DNA of 64,000 nt, taken from contig WPIO01000170.1 in NCBI GenBank assembly GCA_009760855.2, positions 485,501 through 549,500 of the forward strand. Direction: 5' to 3'. Under the pieces are notes generated by a model that had not been told where the DNA came from, searched no databases, and was given only the letters and a program-made list of their open reading frames with translations. Positions 22,310 to 34,670 of this stretch are shown here, piece by piece. The stretch is from Cristatella mucedo (Eukaryota > Bryozoa > Phylactolaemata > Cristatellidae). Position numbers and translations under genes: made by a program. Position 1 is the stretch's first letter. Each line of letters starts with the position of its first letter.

Positions 22310-24318
22310 AATAATGCACTTGATAAAGCGCCCTCAGAGAACTCAGTCTCTCTCTAGGTGCTTTACATTTGCTGTAAAGGGAAATGCAATTGAATGGTGA
22401 GTAATATCATGCTTGAAAAACAACCAAAATGAATAACATGGTTAGGGGGTGACATGCACAGGGTCAGCATGCAAATGTGGTTAGTGGCAGCATGCACAGT
22501 GTCAGCAGGCATAAGCACGTGAAGGACGAATCCCAGGGACCCACTAAATGCTGTCCTAAATAGGTGTGTTTTAAGTTCTTTTTAAATGTAGTCAGGTCAG
22601 GGGATGTTGTGACACAAGTCGGGGAGGAGTTCCAGGCTTTGGGAGCATACGAACTAAACGCACTGTCTCCAAAGGATTTGAGGTTTGTACGAGGTATTTC
22701 TAGACTGCTGGATTCCGAAAAGCCGGTGGTACGATGCTTGGCCTGATGGGGGAGTATATCTGATAGATAGGCTGGAGCCAAAGAATGAAGTGACCTAAAA
22801 GGGAGTGACAAAAGCTTGAAGTTGATCCATTGTTTGACTGGTAGCCAGTGCAGGTCGGCGAGAAGCAGTGTGATGAGGCAACTGCGACGCTTACGACAGA
22901 CAAGCCTAGCTGCAGAGTTTTGCACCAGCTGCAATCGCCTGATCGCACATGCTGGTAGGCCAGTAAGCAGTGAGTTGCAGAAGTCGAGACGGGATGTCAC
23001 GAATGCACGGACCAACTTGGGCGTGGTATCCTTATCTAAACAAGCCCAAACTTTAGCAATGTTGTGAAGCTGAAAATCGGCAGATTTGACTGTGGACCTG
23101 ATATGGTCGTCTAACGAGAGGTCACTTTGGAAAATGACACATAGATTTCGAGCTGATTCAACAGGAGATATGCTGGCAGAGCCAATTTTGAGCGTCAGCC
23201 TTTCCAATTTGTGAATCACACTTGGTTTGCCCATAACTAGTAAGTTAGTTTTATTATCGTTTAGTTTTAGAAAATTTGCTGCCATCCATGTGCGGATGTC
23301 ATCAATACATGCAGCTAGTGAGTTTAGAGAATTTGAGGTGTTCGAAGGCTGGGAGGGATCAAAGCAAAGGCACAACTGAGTGTCATCCGCATAGAAGTGA
23401 AAGCCTAGATTGTGCTTGGCAATCACATCAGCAATAGGGATAGTATAAACCGTGAAAAGAACCGGACCTAGTGCGGAGCCCTGAGGTACCCCATATTTCA
23501 GAGGTACCTCAGATGATCTTTGTCCATTCACGACAATACTCTGGAGTCTCCTAGTGAGGTAGGACCTGAACCACTACAGAGCAGTGCCAGTGATGTCTAG
23601 GTGAGATGTGAGGTGCTCTAGAAGAACTTTATGATCGATGGCATCAAAAGCTGCCGAAAGATCGAGCGAAACAAGCAGAGACACTCTACCCATGTCTGCA
23701 TTCCTAAGTAGGTCGTTGTATACCCGAAGCAATGCTGACTCTGTGGAGTGATTAGCTTTAAAGCCAGACTCGAACTTACTAGCAAGGTGTGAAGTTTCGA
23801 TATGAGTTCAGCTGGTCCGCCACGACCCGTTCGAGTGTCTTTGATAGGAATGGTAGAAGGGAGACTGGGCGGTAGTTGCTCAAGTTCTCTAGGTCTAGTG
23901 TTGCTTTCTTGAGAAGTGGCCTGAGTACAGGTTTTTTTGAAAGGTTCTGGGACATGACCTGAGGCTAATGACATGTTAATGAGGTTAGTTATGTATGGCA
24001 GCAGCAGATCAATGCAACGTAGGAGTAGGAATGTGGGAATAGGGTCTAGAGGACTTGTTGTCTTCTTTGATTGAGATACGAACTTCAGGACTAGATCACT
24101 AGTAATCTGCTGAAATGTAGACATTGAGGTGCAGCCGGGAATCGGGGAACAGCATTTCAGTGGGGATGTCGTCACCGCAGGGACGGATTCCCTGATCTTG
24201 CCTATCTTCTGCACACAGAATCGAGAGAAGCGATCGGCTAGATCATCACAAGGATCATCAGGTAAGGAGCTAATCTGGGAGCGGTTGAGGAGATGGTTTA
24301 TCATCGACATCAGCATTT
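22310..24318 (-). mobile_element. L2A LINE, long reverse copy
   Basis: Its 3' end is the (ATT)n/stem-loop at 22303-22345. The RT frame 22464-23531 (355 residues) carries KYGVPQGSALGPVLFT and [13 protein letters not shown]. An upstream frame (23618-24337) carries the SMINHLLNRSQISSLPDDPC linker that precedes the RT. It lacks an endonuclease and has a break near 23570-23830. It lies in NSF intron 3. Confidence 0.92.
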
Positions 24319-24711
24319 TGAATTTTAAGTGAGGCATGTGGGAGAGCGTGCTGAGCAGTTCGAGACAATGCTAAGAATACCAAACGAGCAGGTACTCAGC
24401 TTGCAGTTCCTGCCCAACGAGCGGCGGCTGAGCTGGCGGTTCCGGCCACCGCGGAGGCACCGATGGTGCTTTTCTTTTGTTAATGCATAGTTCATGAATC
24501 TTAGCAACAACATTAATATCTAGGAATGCATTTGATCTACAATGACAAAGCAATAACAGCTGCTGACGATCATAACTAACATGCAGGTTAATAGCTGCCG
24601 GCTTAGCTAAGGCAGCCGCCGGCGTGGGAGACCCAGCATCCAAAGCGATAAGCGTTTAGATATCCTTAGGCACGTAATTTCTTACGCGCTACGGTACTTT
24701 GAATGCTTATC
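24319..24711. other. About 390-bp insert of unknown origin within nested LINEs
   Basis: GC-rich in its first part, with words like GAGCGGCGGCTGAGC and CAGCCGCCGGCGTGGG. It has no RT, SINE or hAT signal I recognise. It sits between the reverse L2A and the resumed old forward L2A. Confidence 0.4.
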
Positions 24712-25850
24712 ACCTCACCTGGGCATGGCTGGCATTGCACTCCAAAGGTTTAGGTCGTATTTCAGTGAGAGATTTCAGTGTGTTGATGCCAGCAGGCAAT
24801 AGTCAACACGGAAGCTTTTTAAGTATGTAGTAAGCTACGGATCAAAGGTCAGCCTACTTATTTTTCTATATATATACTCTCTTTGCCGGTGTAATCACTA
24901 AGCACAATCTAGGCTTTCATTTTTATGCAGATGACACACATCTGTAGCTGTGATTGTACCCCTTCATGCCTTCCAATACATTGAACTATCTTAACTTTAT
25001 TGAAGGGTGTATTGGTCATAGGCGCACGTGGAAAGTATAGAAACTCTCAAATCGAGTACTATAGAACCAACTTACTTGTTTTGGCAAAGCCTGGAGTTAC
25101 TCAGAAATAAGGTTACCAAACCTTGAGAATTGGCTTTGTGGGCATATCTCCTCAAGCATCTGCAGGCAGTCTGGGTTTTCTGTTCTCCAGTGACCTATCA
25201 CTACACGATTAAATCAGCTCCACAATTAGGTCCGGTCACTTTCATCCATGCACTAGTGCAAGCAATTTGGCCCTGGTTAGATTAGGATGCCATTGCCAAC
25301 CGGGTCTCTGCATGCAGGATATCTCTTCTTGACTTCTTTGACTCTCTAATCACTGGTCTTCCGGCCATTGCAATAAGGCACAGCTGATGCGAAACTCGGC
25401 AGGGGGACGACTTGTCTGACATGAACGTCTCAATTGGCATGTTATGCCACTTTTTGCCGACCTTCCCTGGCTTCCCATCAGGCAGCATATTACTTTAAGG
25501 TTATGTCCCTCATGTTCAGATCCCTCTTTTCTTGTACTCCAGCCTACCTATCAAATACTTCCTAATCAGGTTTCTGACTCAACTCATTCAGTTTGGCATC
25601 TAATCAAACTCAAAAGCTTCGGACGAAGTGCGTTCAGTTTGTATTCTGCCAGAGCTGACCAGAGCCTGCCAACTTGCTATTAAAGTCACAACATCCCGTG
25701 ATTCAAAGAGAAACTATAACCTGCTTGTTCCTCACAGCCTTTGATGGGTCTGCGCGAATCGTTCTTTGTGTGCTCATTTCGTGCTAGCAATGTCCATGCC
25801 ATAACTTGATATGATCAATTGATGTCATCAGTTGATATGCTTCCTTTAAA
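24712..25850 (+). mobile_element. Old degenerate L2A-like LINE, right part
   Basis: Begins at CTTATCACCTCACCTGGGCA, the diverged version of the RT codons after AAFDTIDH, and continues through TTTCATTTTTATGCAGATGA (FHFYADD) to the C-terminus near 25680. Heavily mutated. It looks like the continuation of 22160-22309. Confidence 0.7.
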
Positions 25851-25852
25851 GC

Positions 25853-25930
25853 AAAAGCAAGGATTGCCTGCTGCCGGAGTTGAACCCACAACCTGGTTTG
25901 TGATTGCTGCCAGGCCCAATAGCTCGGCTG
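25853..25930 (-). mobile_element. SINE2 head fragment (reverse)
   Basis: GCCTGCTGCCGGAGTTGAAC and CCACAACC are the reverse of the SINE2 box B region. Confidence 0.6.
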
Positions 25931-25935
25931 GGCTG

Positions 25936-26340
25936 GTAATAATAATAATAAAACACCCTAAGAGAATCTAATCTATTGCTACGCAACGACATCTACTCTC
26001 CAACTGCCGACTATGGCAGATCTTTTTCAGCGGTCCTGAACTGCTACTTCTATGCTACTCACTACCTCAACTGCTCTCATAACTCTGCTATGCTTCCCAC
26101 TTTCTCTTTGTTGCGTGAGACGAAGTCTGTTGGCTACCGAATGCGTACCGAAAGCCGCTTAGGCTGTGAGTGCGCTATACAAAACTCTCCTGCGTAACAC
26201 CCACATGGTCTTTTTGACTTTGTGGAGTTACTGACGGAGATACATTACATTACATTAGGCACTTTACATATACTGCAAAGGAAGCAGTTGGCATGCATTG
26301 ATTTACATTGCTTTTAAACTAGGTAGTCGACCGCGACGGT
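25936..26340 (-). mobile_element. Old L2-type 3' tail (reverse) interrupted by L2B
   Basis: AATAATAATAAAACACCC with AGAGAATCTAATCTATT on the left and GGCACTTTACATATACTGC from 26258 on the right read as one reverse L2 tail once the L2B piece 25981-26257 is removed. Confidence 0.7.
25981..26257 (+). mobile_element. L2B LINE 3' fragment inserted into an L2 tail
   Basis: It starts in the RT C-terminus at ACGCAACGACATCTACTC and carries the whole 3' UTR to TACATTACATTACATTA. The host tail resumes directly after it. Confidence 0.85.
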
Positions 26341-28570
26341 TTGTCCAAATATGCTTTGCTACAGAGGGAGCCCCTATGAACTGTCAACCCAAGCGAGCAA
26401 TTATGTGAAGCACATAGCACTGTCAGATGCATTCGTTCTTTAGTTTTGACGATTATAAAACTATTTGCCATGCATTTGTAGCTAATGAGAAATCTATTGC
26501 TGAGTACATGATATGAATAGTGTCTGTTGGCTCTTTTTGGCTTCATTTTAAATGTCGTCTACATAGGGGATATCGGAATTTTATTCGGATGTGAGTTCCA
26601 GGATTTCAAGAGGATGAGATGACTATGATGATTTTAAGAGAATGACTGAAGGTATGATCTCCATAAACATTGAGGTTCGTGTGAGGCACAGCCAAATGAC
26701 AAGAATTAGTGTAGCCTGGTATAATTGAAACCTGATTTGGAATTCTTGGCTGGAGCCTGTCTGCACAAGATAATGCTGTGCTATGGAGTGCACCAACCCA
26801 ACACCTTCTACTAGCAACTCCGTGACGTCTTAAAGACTAGCTTAAAGTGGACTCAATTGACGATTTTGGCGTTAAGCATCAGTTCATAAGGTAGAAGGAT
26901 ACTACTTTAGTGCTACTTTTGAGGTCTAGATTTGGCTTTTCTTGATATGAATGGTCTGCGCTTGATATGAATGGTCTGCATATGCAATTTCTACAGACAA
27001 TCTTCACGATTGCATTCGAAGAAACAAAGCTGATGATAAACATGGAACGAAAGAAATATAAAAAACACAAGAGCAGTATAAACCCACGTAGCTTCTGGTC
27101 AGTACGGTATTACATGTATTGCATGCTACTTTTTAACATACCTGGTTATGTTAAGCATACGTTTTCTTATTCAGTTGATCGTCTTCGGCCATCTTATTGG
27201 TACCTATGTGCCGTTTCGCACAGGGCAAAGTATTAACTTGCGATATCTTTTGGGATTATTATAGAATTTTATAAATCGGGCTGACTGCTCTGCTTCATGC
27301 ACTCTTTTATTTACATTCAAGGGTTTCTAACATGATTATGGCTTTCCATGATGTGATGATGCCCTGGCAATGGTTTGTCACTAAAGCACCGGTGTCAGCC
27401 TGTTATCAGGTGAAACTGACAGCATATTGGATTTGCGCGACTGAGAATGCCAGAGGTTTTAGTTAAAATGATACACACGGGCCAAGTTTCTCAATCATTG
27501 CACTGCGTTCGTGTTCACTCTTTTAGAGCGCTATTGTGATCAGTTCTGCCTGAAGCAGCACAAATTGAATTTTTTTATATGGCAGCTCGTGACTGTTGGC
27601 TTATCAGCATGGCTGTGATGTGCCTACATGCTGCAATGCATAGATCAGCAGATTAGCTCGGGACACGTTAAGTGGCCAGCATGTCATAAAGAACATTCAT
27701 CTTTTATTGATATAGCTGTCTGACAAATCGATAGCTGCTTTGTATATTGGTGCACGTCTATCTGGGCTATGGTTTGATTGGCTCGTGGATTGCATGGTAA
27801 ACTATCAAGTGCTGTTAGTGTATCGATTTTGGCAGTGCGAATGCAAGGCAGCTGGCTGGTCACTTTGCATCTGCTGTGACCCAGCCGAAGGCCAACCAGG
27901 ATCTTAATCGGCCAGCAAACGATCGATTTTTTACTGTTGCAAGCCGATATAATCAAAAATGTCTTTTGCTGGCTAGTAGTGTTCGCATGTGCATGTTCAG
28001 TTCAACACTTGGTAATGGCTGATATAGAGGCCAATGCCTGGTAATACGGGGCAGCCACCTGTCAAGTGCTTGAGCTAGTTTAGAGGGGCAGCTTTTAGTA
28101 GATGTTTTCATCGGTCAGACAGCAACTGTGCAGACCAACTGGTGATTCCAACTAAAGCTGAGGCTCCGCTACTTTTAGTAATGCCATCAGATTTATCAGT
28201 AAGCTATAATTCGAAAGCAACATCAATTGTAGGAAAAAGCGAAAATAAACATTTCAATCGCCTTTCGTGTCCCATGCCATTACCGAAAAGGGCGGATTTT
28301 ACGAGCTTCAGCCAAAACCTTGTACATGTTTGAAATCACCAGCACAGCATTTTCATCAGTTTTATGGTCTTGCGATGAAAGCAGCAACTTCTTGTACACC
28401 CTGTCCTCCTCTGTCTTTGCACTTGTAACTTCTGCCCTATTGTAATAACTTCCTGGTGTTTGTTAATAGCTTTGATAGTTCGCGATAGTCCTTTAGTCAT
28501 TGAGAGTTGTATAACGTTAGGCCTTGTCTTAGCTAATTCTTTGAAATCAATGGCTGCAAGCAGGATTATC
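26341..28570. other. NSF intron 3, unassigned part
   Basis: A weak L2-like signal (GTGAGTTCCAGGATTTCAAG near 26590) suggests very old LINE sequence. Otherwise I see nothing over this 2.2 kb. Confidence 0.4.
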
Positions 28571-28795
28571 AAATGAATCGTGGCCTCGTGCTTATGCGTG
28601 CTCACACTATGCATGATCCCACTAACCACACTTGCATGCTGACCCTGTGCATGTTGCCCCTAACCATGTTATTCATGTTGTCTATCAAGCATGATATTAC
28701 TCACCATTCAATTGCATTTCCCTTTGCAGCAAATGTAAAGCACCTAGAGAGAGATTGAGTTCTCTGAGGGCGCTTTATAAAGTGTATTATTATTA
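28571..28795 (+). mobile_element. L2A LINE, 3' UTR fragment
   Basis: Begins in the 3' UTR (GCTTATGCGTGCTCACACTA), passes the GCAAATGTAAAGCACCTAG stem-loop and ends in ATTATTATTA. Confidence 0.9.
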
Positions 28796-28849
28796 GATTT
28801 ACAGTCGTATAAACAGGGCCCTAGCAAATTTATAGGATTTGATACTCAC

Positions 28850-29310
28850 CCTACTCAGCCCAGAGATAGTGCTTGCCCTTTACTAACCTAGGTTCAAGTC
28901 CTTCAGTGGACTATTGTTTATGGCCCGTTTACACCGTGCTGTGATAGCCGTCAAGGGTCTTCTGCTATAATAATAATAATAATAATAATGTACTTGATAA
29001 AGTGCCCTCAGAGAACTTAATCTCTTTCTAGGCGCTTTACATTTGCTGCAAAGTGAAATGCAATTGAATGGTTAGTAAAATCATGCTTGAAAAACAAACA
29101 AAATGAATAATATGGTTAGGGGTGACATGCACAGGGTCAGCATGCAAATATGGTTAGTGGCAGCATGCACAGTGTCAGCACACATAAGCACACGAAGGAC
29201 GAATCACAGGGACCCCCTAAATGCTGTCCTAAATAGGTGTGTTTTTAAGTTCCTACTGCTATATAAATGATGCTTCTAAATCAGCTAACGTTCAACTTTT
29301 TTTTATTGGC
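28850..29310 (+). mobile_element. SINE2 copy split by an L2A insertion
   Basis: Left part (28850-28969) has a box B-like TAGGTTCAAGTCCTTC and the GTGATAGCCGTCAAGGGTC body. The right part (29256-29310) has TATAAATGATGCTTCTAAAT and CAGCTAAC, the SINE2 end. The interruption at 28970-29255 is L2A. Confidence 0.75.
28970..29255 (-). mobile_element. L2A LINE 3' fragment inserted in SINE2
   Basis: A reverse L2A 3' UTR from the ATA/ATT tail to TGTTTTTAAGTTCC. CTGCTATA occurs on both sides (28962-28969 and 29256-29263), a likely target-site duplication. Confidence 0.85.
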
Positions 29311-29447
29311 CTTGCTGAGGGCAGCCGGTTACTGCAGGAGCTGTAGCTACTGATGTTGAACATATGAAACCTGACTACACACGAATTCTAAGTCTGGCCT
29401 AAGGGGGATGCAAGCCTGAAACCCTTACACTGGATGGAAAAAGTTCC

Positions 29448-32080
29448 TAATAATAACAAACATTTGTTTTATGCCCTAAGAGAACTAAATATGTTTCTAG
29501 GTACTTCACATATACTGTAAAGTAAGCATGCCAATTGGTTCAGTAATAACGTGTACAGTGTCAGTACTCGTAAAGACAATCCACAAAAACCAATCACAAA
29601 GACAATCCACACACACCGAGCAAATACTGTGAATAACAGGTGCAGCGTTGGCTTCTTTTTAAATGTCATTGAGTCAGAGGATGGCGTGATGTTTTTAGTT
29701 ACTTAAAGCGTTCGTCACGAATTATTTTTAGTCTTTGGGAGCATACGGACTAAAACTGTGGGTTCTTATGGATTTAGATCTGGCTTAAGGCACAGCTAAA
29801 GTTGGACTTAGTAAGTCTGATAAGCAGGGTTAGTACAATGCCTAGCCTGGTGGGTAAGTAGTTCGGATAGGTATTTAGGACCAAGAGAAGGAAGGGACCC
29901 ACAAGTGAGTGACACAATCTTTTAGTCGATGTGCTGCTTGATGGGGAATCAGTGCAGGTCGGTTAGAGATGGTGTAATATGGCAACTGGTAAAGATAGAC
30001 TAGCCTAGCTGAAGAGTTAAGCACCAAGTGTGCATGCCTGATTTCCTAGGCCATTAAACCTGTGAATGTTGAGTTACAGAAGTCGAGACTGAATGTCGCA
30101 AATGCATGGACAAACTTGGATGTGGTATACACGTCTACGCAGGCTTGCATTTTTGCAATGTGACATAGGTGCAACTAGGCAGTCACGAGTGTGAAGCAAA
30201 GATTGTTGAGGGAAAGGTCACCCAGTAACAGTCGGTATCAGTATCATGGTACAACAATCAGTATCAGTACTCCGTGATTTTGTGCAGGTGCTACACGAAA
30301 TGTGCTGGCCCAGCCCGTTTCAAGGGATACATTTTTTCACTTTTGTCTAACTAGGTTTGCCCATTGGTATAGTAAGTTGGCTGTATCGCCATTTAATTGA
30401 GTAAATCAAGACCTAAAGCAGTGCAGTCCATTGCCAGTGACGCTCAGGCCTAATGAGAGGCGCTTACGAAGGGGTTCGTGGTCAATAGTATCAAACACTG
30501 CCGAAAGATGCATGAAACGTGCAGAAAGACTCTACCCAACTCTTCATTGGTAAAAGGTCGTTATACACTCATAGCAATGCTGGCTCTCTAGGAGGTGATT
30601 AGTTCTAAAGCCTGACTGGAACTTCCTTGCTATATTTAAGTATTATCAAAGCTAATAGCTTGAGTTTACTGGAGTTTGATATTGTGAAGTTTTGACGTAC
30701 GAGTTTAGCTAGTATGCCACTATTTGTTTCGTTGTCTTTGATATGAGTGGTTGTTTTGTCTCTTGTTCCTTTCTTAATTAATGAGTGGACTAACCCTGTA
30801 GATAGATGCAGGGGCAATACCTCAGATATTCATGACATATTTGTTACAGTTATGCAGGGCTGCAGCAAACCTGCGCAGCTCAGAAGTAGAACCGAGTGTA
30901 ACTCATCTAGAGGGCGTGTAGTCTTCTTAAACTGAAAGGAACTTATAGAGGAGGTAACCAATCGCTCACCTGAGGATGGGCATTGAGGTTCTGCAATGAA
31001 TTGAGGAAGAGCGGTCCAGTGGGGATGTTGCCTGGGTTTATTTAGACTTTCTAATCTGACCTATATTGCTTGACCAAGAAACTAGAGAAGTGATCTGCTA
31101 GACTGCTACAATGATTGTTAGATAAGGTCCTGATCTGGGAGCATTTTAGGAAATGGTTGGTGGTCGACGTCAGCATTTTTGGATTGTGCATTTGTGATTC
31201 GACTGTAGTTAAGCAAGCTGGAGTTGGCTTTAGCTAGGATGGGTTGTTATTTTCTACAACAGTCCTCGTCTTCCAGTCGATGGGCACTCAATCCTGAACT
31301 TGTGTATTCTTTCTCAAGATCGCGCTCAGTAGTTCTGGCTAGTTAAATGTCTGTACTGAACCACAGACCATCGGGACGTGGGGGCACAATGTGCTTAATC
31401 AGAGAACCAACTCTTCAAGAACTTCGGCCAGTGTTGTGTTCAAAATTCCACTATGAGACCATAGAGTACAGAAACCGCACACTAATTGAGATATGCATGA
31501 GGTCAGATGCACAGAATTTGGTAATGTGAACCTTGATTGCACACAGTTGTGCGAGGATATTTGATTAAGTGTGTGACCTTTGTTGTGAGGGGGCCATGCA
31601 TAAGAGCCACAAGAGAAATGAATCAACCATCGTACGAAATTTGATAATTAATGGGTCAGTTGAATCATCGAAATGGATGTTAAAATCACTCCTGCCGAGG
31701 AAGGAGTAATTTATGGCACACAGAGTCGAAATGGGAACTGAAAAATCTAAAAGTAAGGTAGACATGAAGCCTTGGCCGGACGATATAGTACTGACACCAT
31801 TGGCTATTAGCTGTCTGAAAAAACTAGAGATTCGCAAAACCACTCCAAGGGTACCGCTATTTTTTGCAATTGAGTGAGAAAAGAGTGACAAGGGCAAATC
31901 CTCATTAAGTTTTCACTGATCTCGGAGTGTGAAAGAAAAGAAAATTCTGCTGGGGTGGCATTGGTTATTGTCGGGCAGTTGATTTCAGCTAGGTGTAGTT
32001 CAAAAGAAATAGGTCAATGGTGTTGCCAGTAACCGTGCCCTGTATTATTCGGGGTATATTGCACATTGAGTGTGCATTCT
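29448..32080 (-). mobile_element. Old long L2-like LINE with endonuclease and RT remnants (reverse)
   Basis: From the 3' tail near 29448-29520 through RT C-terminal words (GTGCTGCTTGATGGGGAATC) to the linker at 31140-31200 and an endonuclease remnant. The frame 31565-31897 retains SDFNIHFDDSTDPLIIKF, a diverged form of the GDFNIH..D endonuclease motif. Many stops; related to L2A but old. Confidence 0.7.
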
Positions 32081-32596
32081 GTAGGATTACTTAAAAACTT
32101 TGGCTGCCGAGGTCACAAAGACCCGATGACCAGCAACTTTGACTGATTGATGTACAACAGTAAAGCCGAGTGACAGTGGTGGATGGCTCAAAACAATGCT
32201 GGAAATACCGAACTTTTGCTTCTTATCCCATCTTTGATCCCTATCCAATCTCTTGCTACACAGCAGTAGGGCTTTCTGCAGGAGATTTCCAAATAGCGAA
32301 CGGTGGCAGATGCAGCAGCAAACGAGATGGCATTCGATCGATTGTAGCAAAGAGAGAATAGCATGCATGCACGATCGTTATGAATAGCAATTTCACATAT
32401 AGCCACATATACATTGGCATTAGCTCTGCCTTGCTATACTCCACACATATACATTTGCATTGGCTCTGCCTTGCTACATGTGTGTGGAGGCCCTTATTCG
32501 GTGCACTTGATGCTGAAGGAGTTTTCTTGGTACCCCTACCAAGTACACAATGTACTGCGATATGGTCACACCGCATGCCATTAATCTTTATTGCAG

Positions 32597-32709
32597 AGAA
32601 AATGGACAAACCTAAGTCTGAACGAAAAGGTCAAAATGCTGCCATACGAAGGCAAGCTGCCCTACATAAGTAACATTCTACTCGAAGTCGACTTCAGCAC
32701 AAAGAAAGG
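32597..32709 (+). CDS. NSF: NSF exon 4: N domain, RKW segment
   Basis: After an acceptor TTTATTGCAG the exon opens with RKWTNLSLNEKV, which matches the RKW(A)xLS(L)xxEI motif in animal NSF. It ends KK + GG|GTATCA in phase 2, and the next exon supplies the third base. It covers about residues 76-112. The 10.6-kb intron before it is the largest inside the window and is packed with LINE copies. A different open frame over the same bases (32380-32673) is a shadow. Confidence 0.9.
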
Positions 32710-32763
32710 GTATCACGCAGTTTCTTTCTTTTAGGTTGTTGCTCTACTGCTTAATGCCGCCCT

Positions 32764-32925
32764 GGTTTGGCCCAGAGCTTAAGGTCCTCACCTTTAACGA
32801 CTATGGTCAAGGTCCTCACCTTTACCACTAAGGCCCACAAGCTCTAACCTTGTGGCACATGTGAAGTGCCTGGATAGAGATTCAGTTCTCTTAGGGTGCC
32901 ATACGAATGAATTAAATAAATAAAA
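32764..32925 (+). mobile_element. SINE1-like copy, diverged
   Basis: TGGCCCAGAGCTTAAGGTCC resembles the SINE1 box A. AGTGCCTGGATAGAGATTCA and TTCTCTTAGGGTGCC match its L2-type tail. The head contains a duplicated AAGGTCCTCACCTTTA, and the box B region is decayed. Confidence 0.65.
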
Positions 32926-33206
32926 AAATATGTACACACATGTATATAAAATGTTGCATGCGACTAGTGCTGAATAAGCTGGCCTGCTTTTGTATTTGGA
33001 CATGTCTTTGATATTGACATGTCTTAAGAGTTGTGCATTATTGCCGTTTTTAATCCAGAACCACCTGTTTAGCTGTAGCTCACGTCTTCTTTGAATCAAG
33101 AACGTAGGAAGCCACAAATAGTAAGATTCCATTTAAAAATTACAATGCACTCACTTGGTCATGCACATGTTTGCCATACTAAGTTATGAAGTATTATTTA
33201 CGATAT

Positions 33207-33417
33207 AATAATAATAATGGACTCGATAAAGCACCCTCAGAGAACTCAATATCTTTCTACGTGCTTTACATTTGCTGCAAAGGGAAACGCGATTGAATGG
33301 TGAGTAATATCATGCTCGATAAACAAAATGAATAACATGGTTAGGGGTGACATGCACAGGGTCAACATGCAGGTGTGGTTAGTGGCAGCATGCTTAGTGT
33401 CAGTATGCATAAGCACA
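33207..33417 (-). mobile_element. L2A LINE, 3' UTR fragment (reverse)
   Basis: Reversed (ATT)n, stem-loop and 3' UTR up to CAGTATGCATAAGCAC. Confidence 0.9.
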
Positions 33418-33672
33418 ATGATTATAATAGTTTGCTGGAGGACATAGAACATGTCACCAGCACCATTTCTTTCGGAGCCTGGGCCAAGTTAAAAAGTAGG
33501 GCACCAACTCGAATCTTTTGCAGGGCTGGATTCATTGACTATGCTGCTGGTAGCACATAGTTGAAGCCCTGGCTCTGAATGGTTTGGTAGTTGGGTTTGT
33601 CCATTGCAGCTTATGTGTTTCGTGTATCGCTTTGCTATGGGATTAATCATTGCATTATAATGGTTTTTGTAG

Positions 33673-33821
33673 TGCAACCAATGAACCTGTAAATGCAGAT
33701 ACCTTGGCAGTGGAGTGTTCGCAGGAGTTTTCATCTAACAAGCTGGCACTATCGGCTCAGCAGCAGCTGATCATACATTTCCAGAAGAAAAGAATGGTTG
33801 CAATCGTAGTCAAAGAGCTAG
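33673..33821 (+). CDS. NSF: NSF exon 5: N domain, second subdomain
   Basis: The exon starts after GTTTTTGTAG and ends at GAGCTAG|GTACTT in phase 1. The translation (about residues 113-162) includes DTLAVECSQEF and VAIVVKEL, matching DTDKMAAEF...LVVKDIE of the family at the right spacing. It is the second half of the SNAP-binding N domain. Confidence 0.92.
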
Positions 33822-34519
33822 GTACTTGATGTTAAGTGTGGCTGTAAGCGTGCTAAGTTGTGCAGCAAATCAAGCAGCTTGTGTTTCTGTGTGTGATCTC
33901 TTTCAAATAGCAAAAGGGCTTCTTCAGTACTCGAAGACATTGGTATTGGCTTAGGTTAATCTGATGACTATATTTTCAAGTCCTGCTCCGTCAGAGGTTG
34001 ATTAGCAATCGTTTGCTTTAGACCATCGATCATTGTGAGTTGCTAGGTTTATAAATTTGACGTCTTGTGGTGTGGGTTCAACTCCTGAGGTTGATATTAA
34101 ATGCCTTCCTCTTGTTCATTGTTTAGGTATTCCCCTTTAAGGTTGGGGCTGCTTGTAAAACGCGGGGTAGAGAGTTAGAAGAGGGTCATACATACATGGG
34201 TGTATGTTTGGGTGCATGTGCACATGCGTATGTATGTGTGGGTGTGGATTGTATTGGAGAGGGTGCCAGTTTGCTGCTGTGATTGCCATGAAAAGCAGCT
34301 TTGTGAGCCGAACTTGTATTCATAGGTTTTTACTCGAAAAGCAATAGGACTTGCGACAGTTTGGATGGGTTCGACTAGTAGAGGCAAATCTTGGATATCG
34401 GAACTGGGTGATTCTTTGTGACTAGCCAAGGCCGGGTGGAATTGAGTTGTTCTGGAAATACATAGGATCGACACTACCGATCTTCGATCTTTGCACTTAG
34501 GCCCCCAAGCCATGTTATG
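33822..34519. other. NSF intron 5, proximal part
   Basis: No clear element. GTGTGGGTTCAACTCCTGAG near 34070 could be an isolated box B remnant of SINE2. Confidence 0.35.
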
Positions 34520-34670
34520 CTTGTTGTCATTGATCATGCTACCACTAACGATTTGATCGTGCTTCCTTTGCAGCAAATCTAAAGTGCCTAGAAAGAGATT
34601 GAGTTCTCTGAAGGCAATATATCAAATTTATTATTGTTATTATTATTTTTATTATTATTATCATTAGGCA
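34520..34670 (+). mobile_element. L2A-like 3' tail fragment
   Basis: GCAAATCTAAAGTGCCTAG, GATTGAGTTCTCTGAAGGC and (ATT)n form a short L2A end. Confidence 0.8.

Noticed and set aside
24385-24660. GC-rich stretch 24385-24660 as a missing NSF exon
   Set aside because: No frame matches NSF, and exons 3 and 4 already join in phase with family-length sequence.
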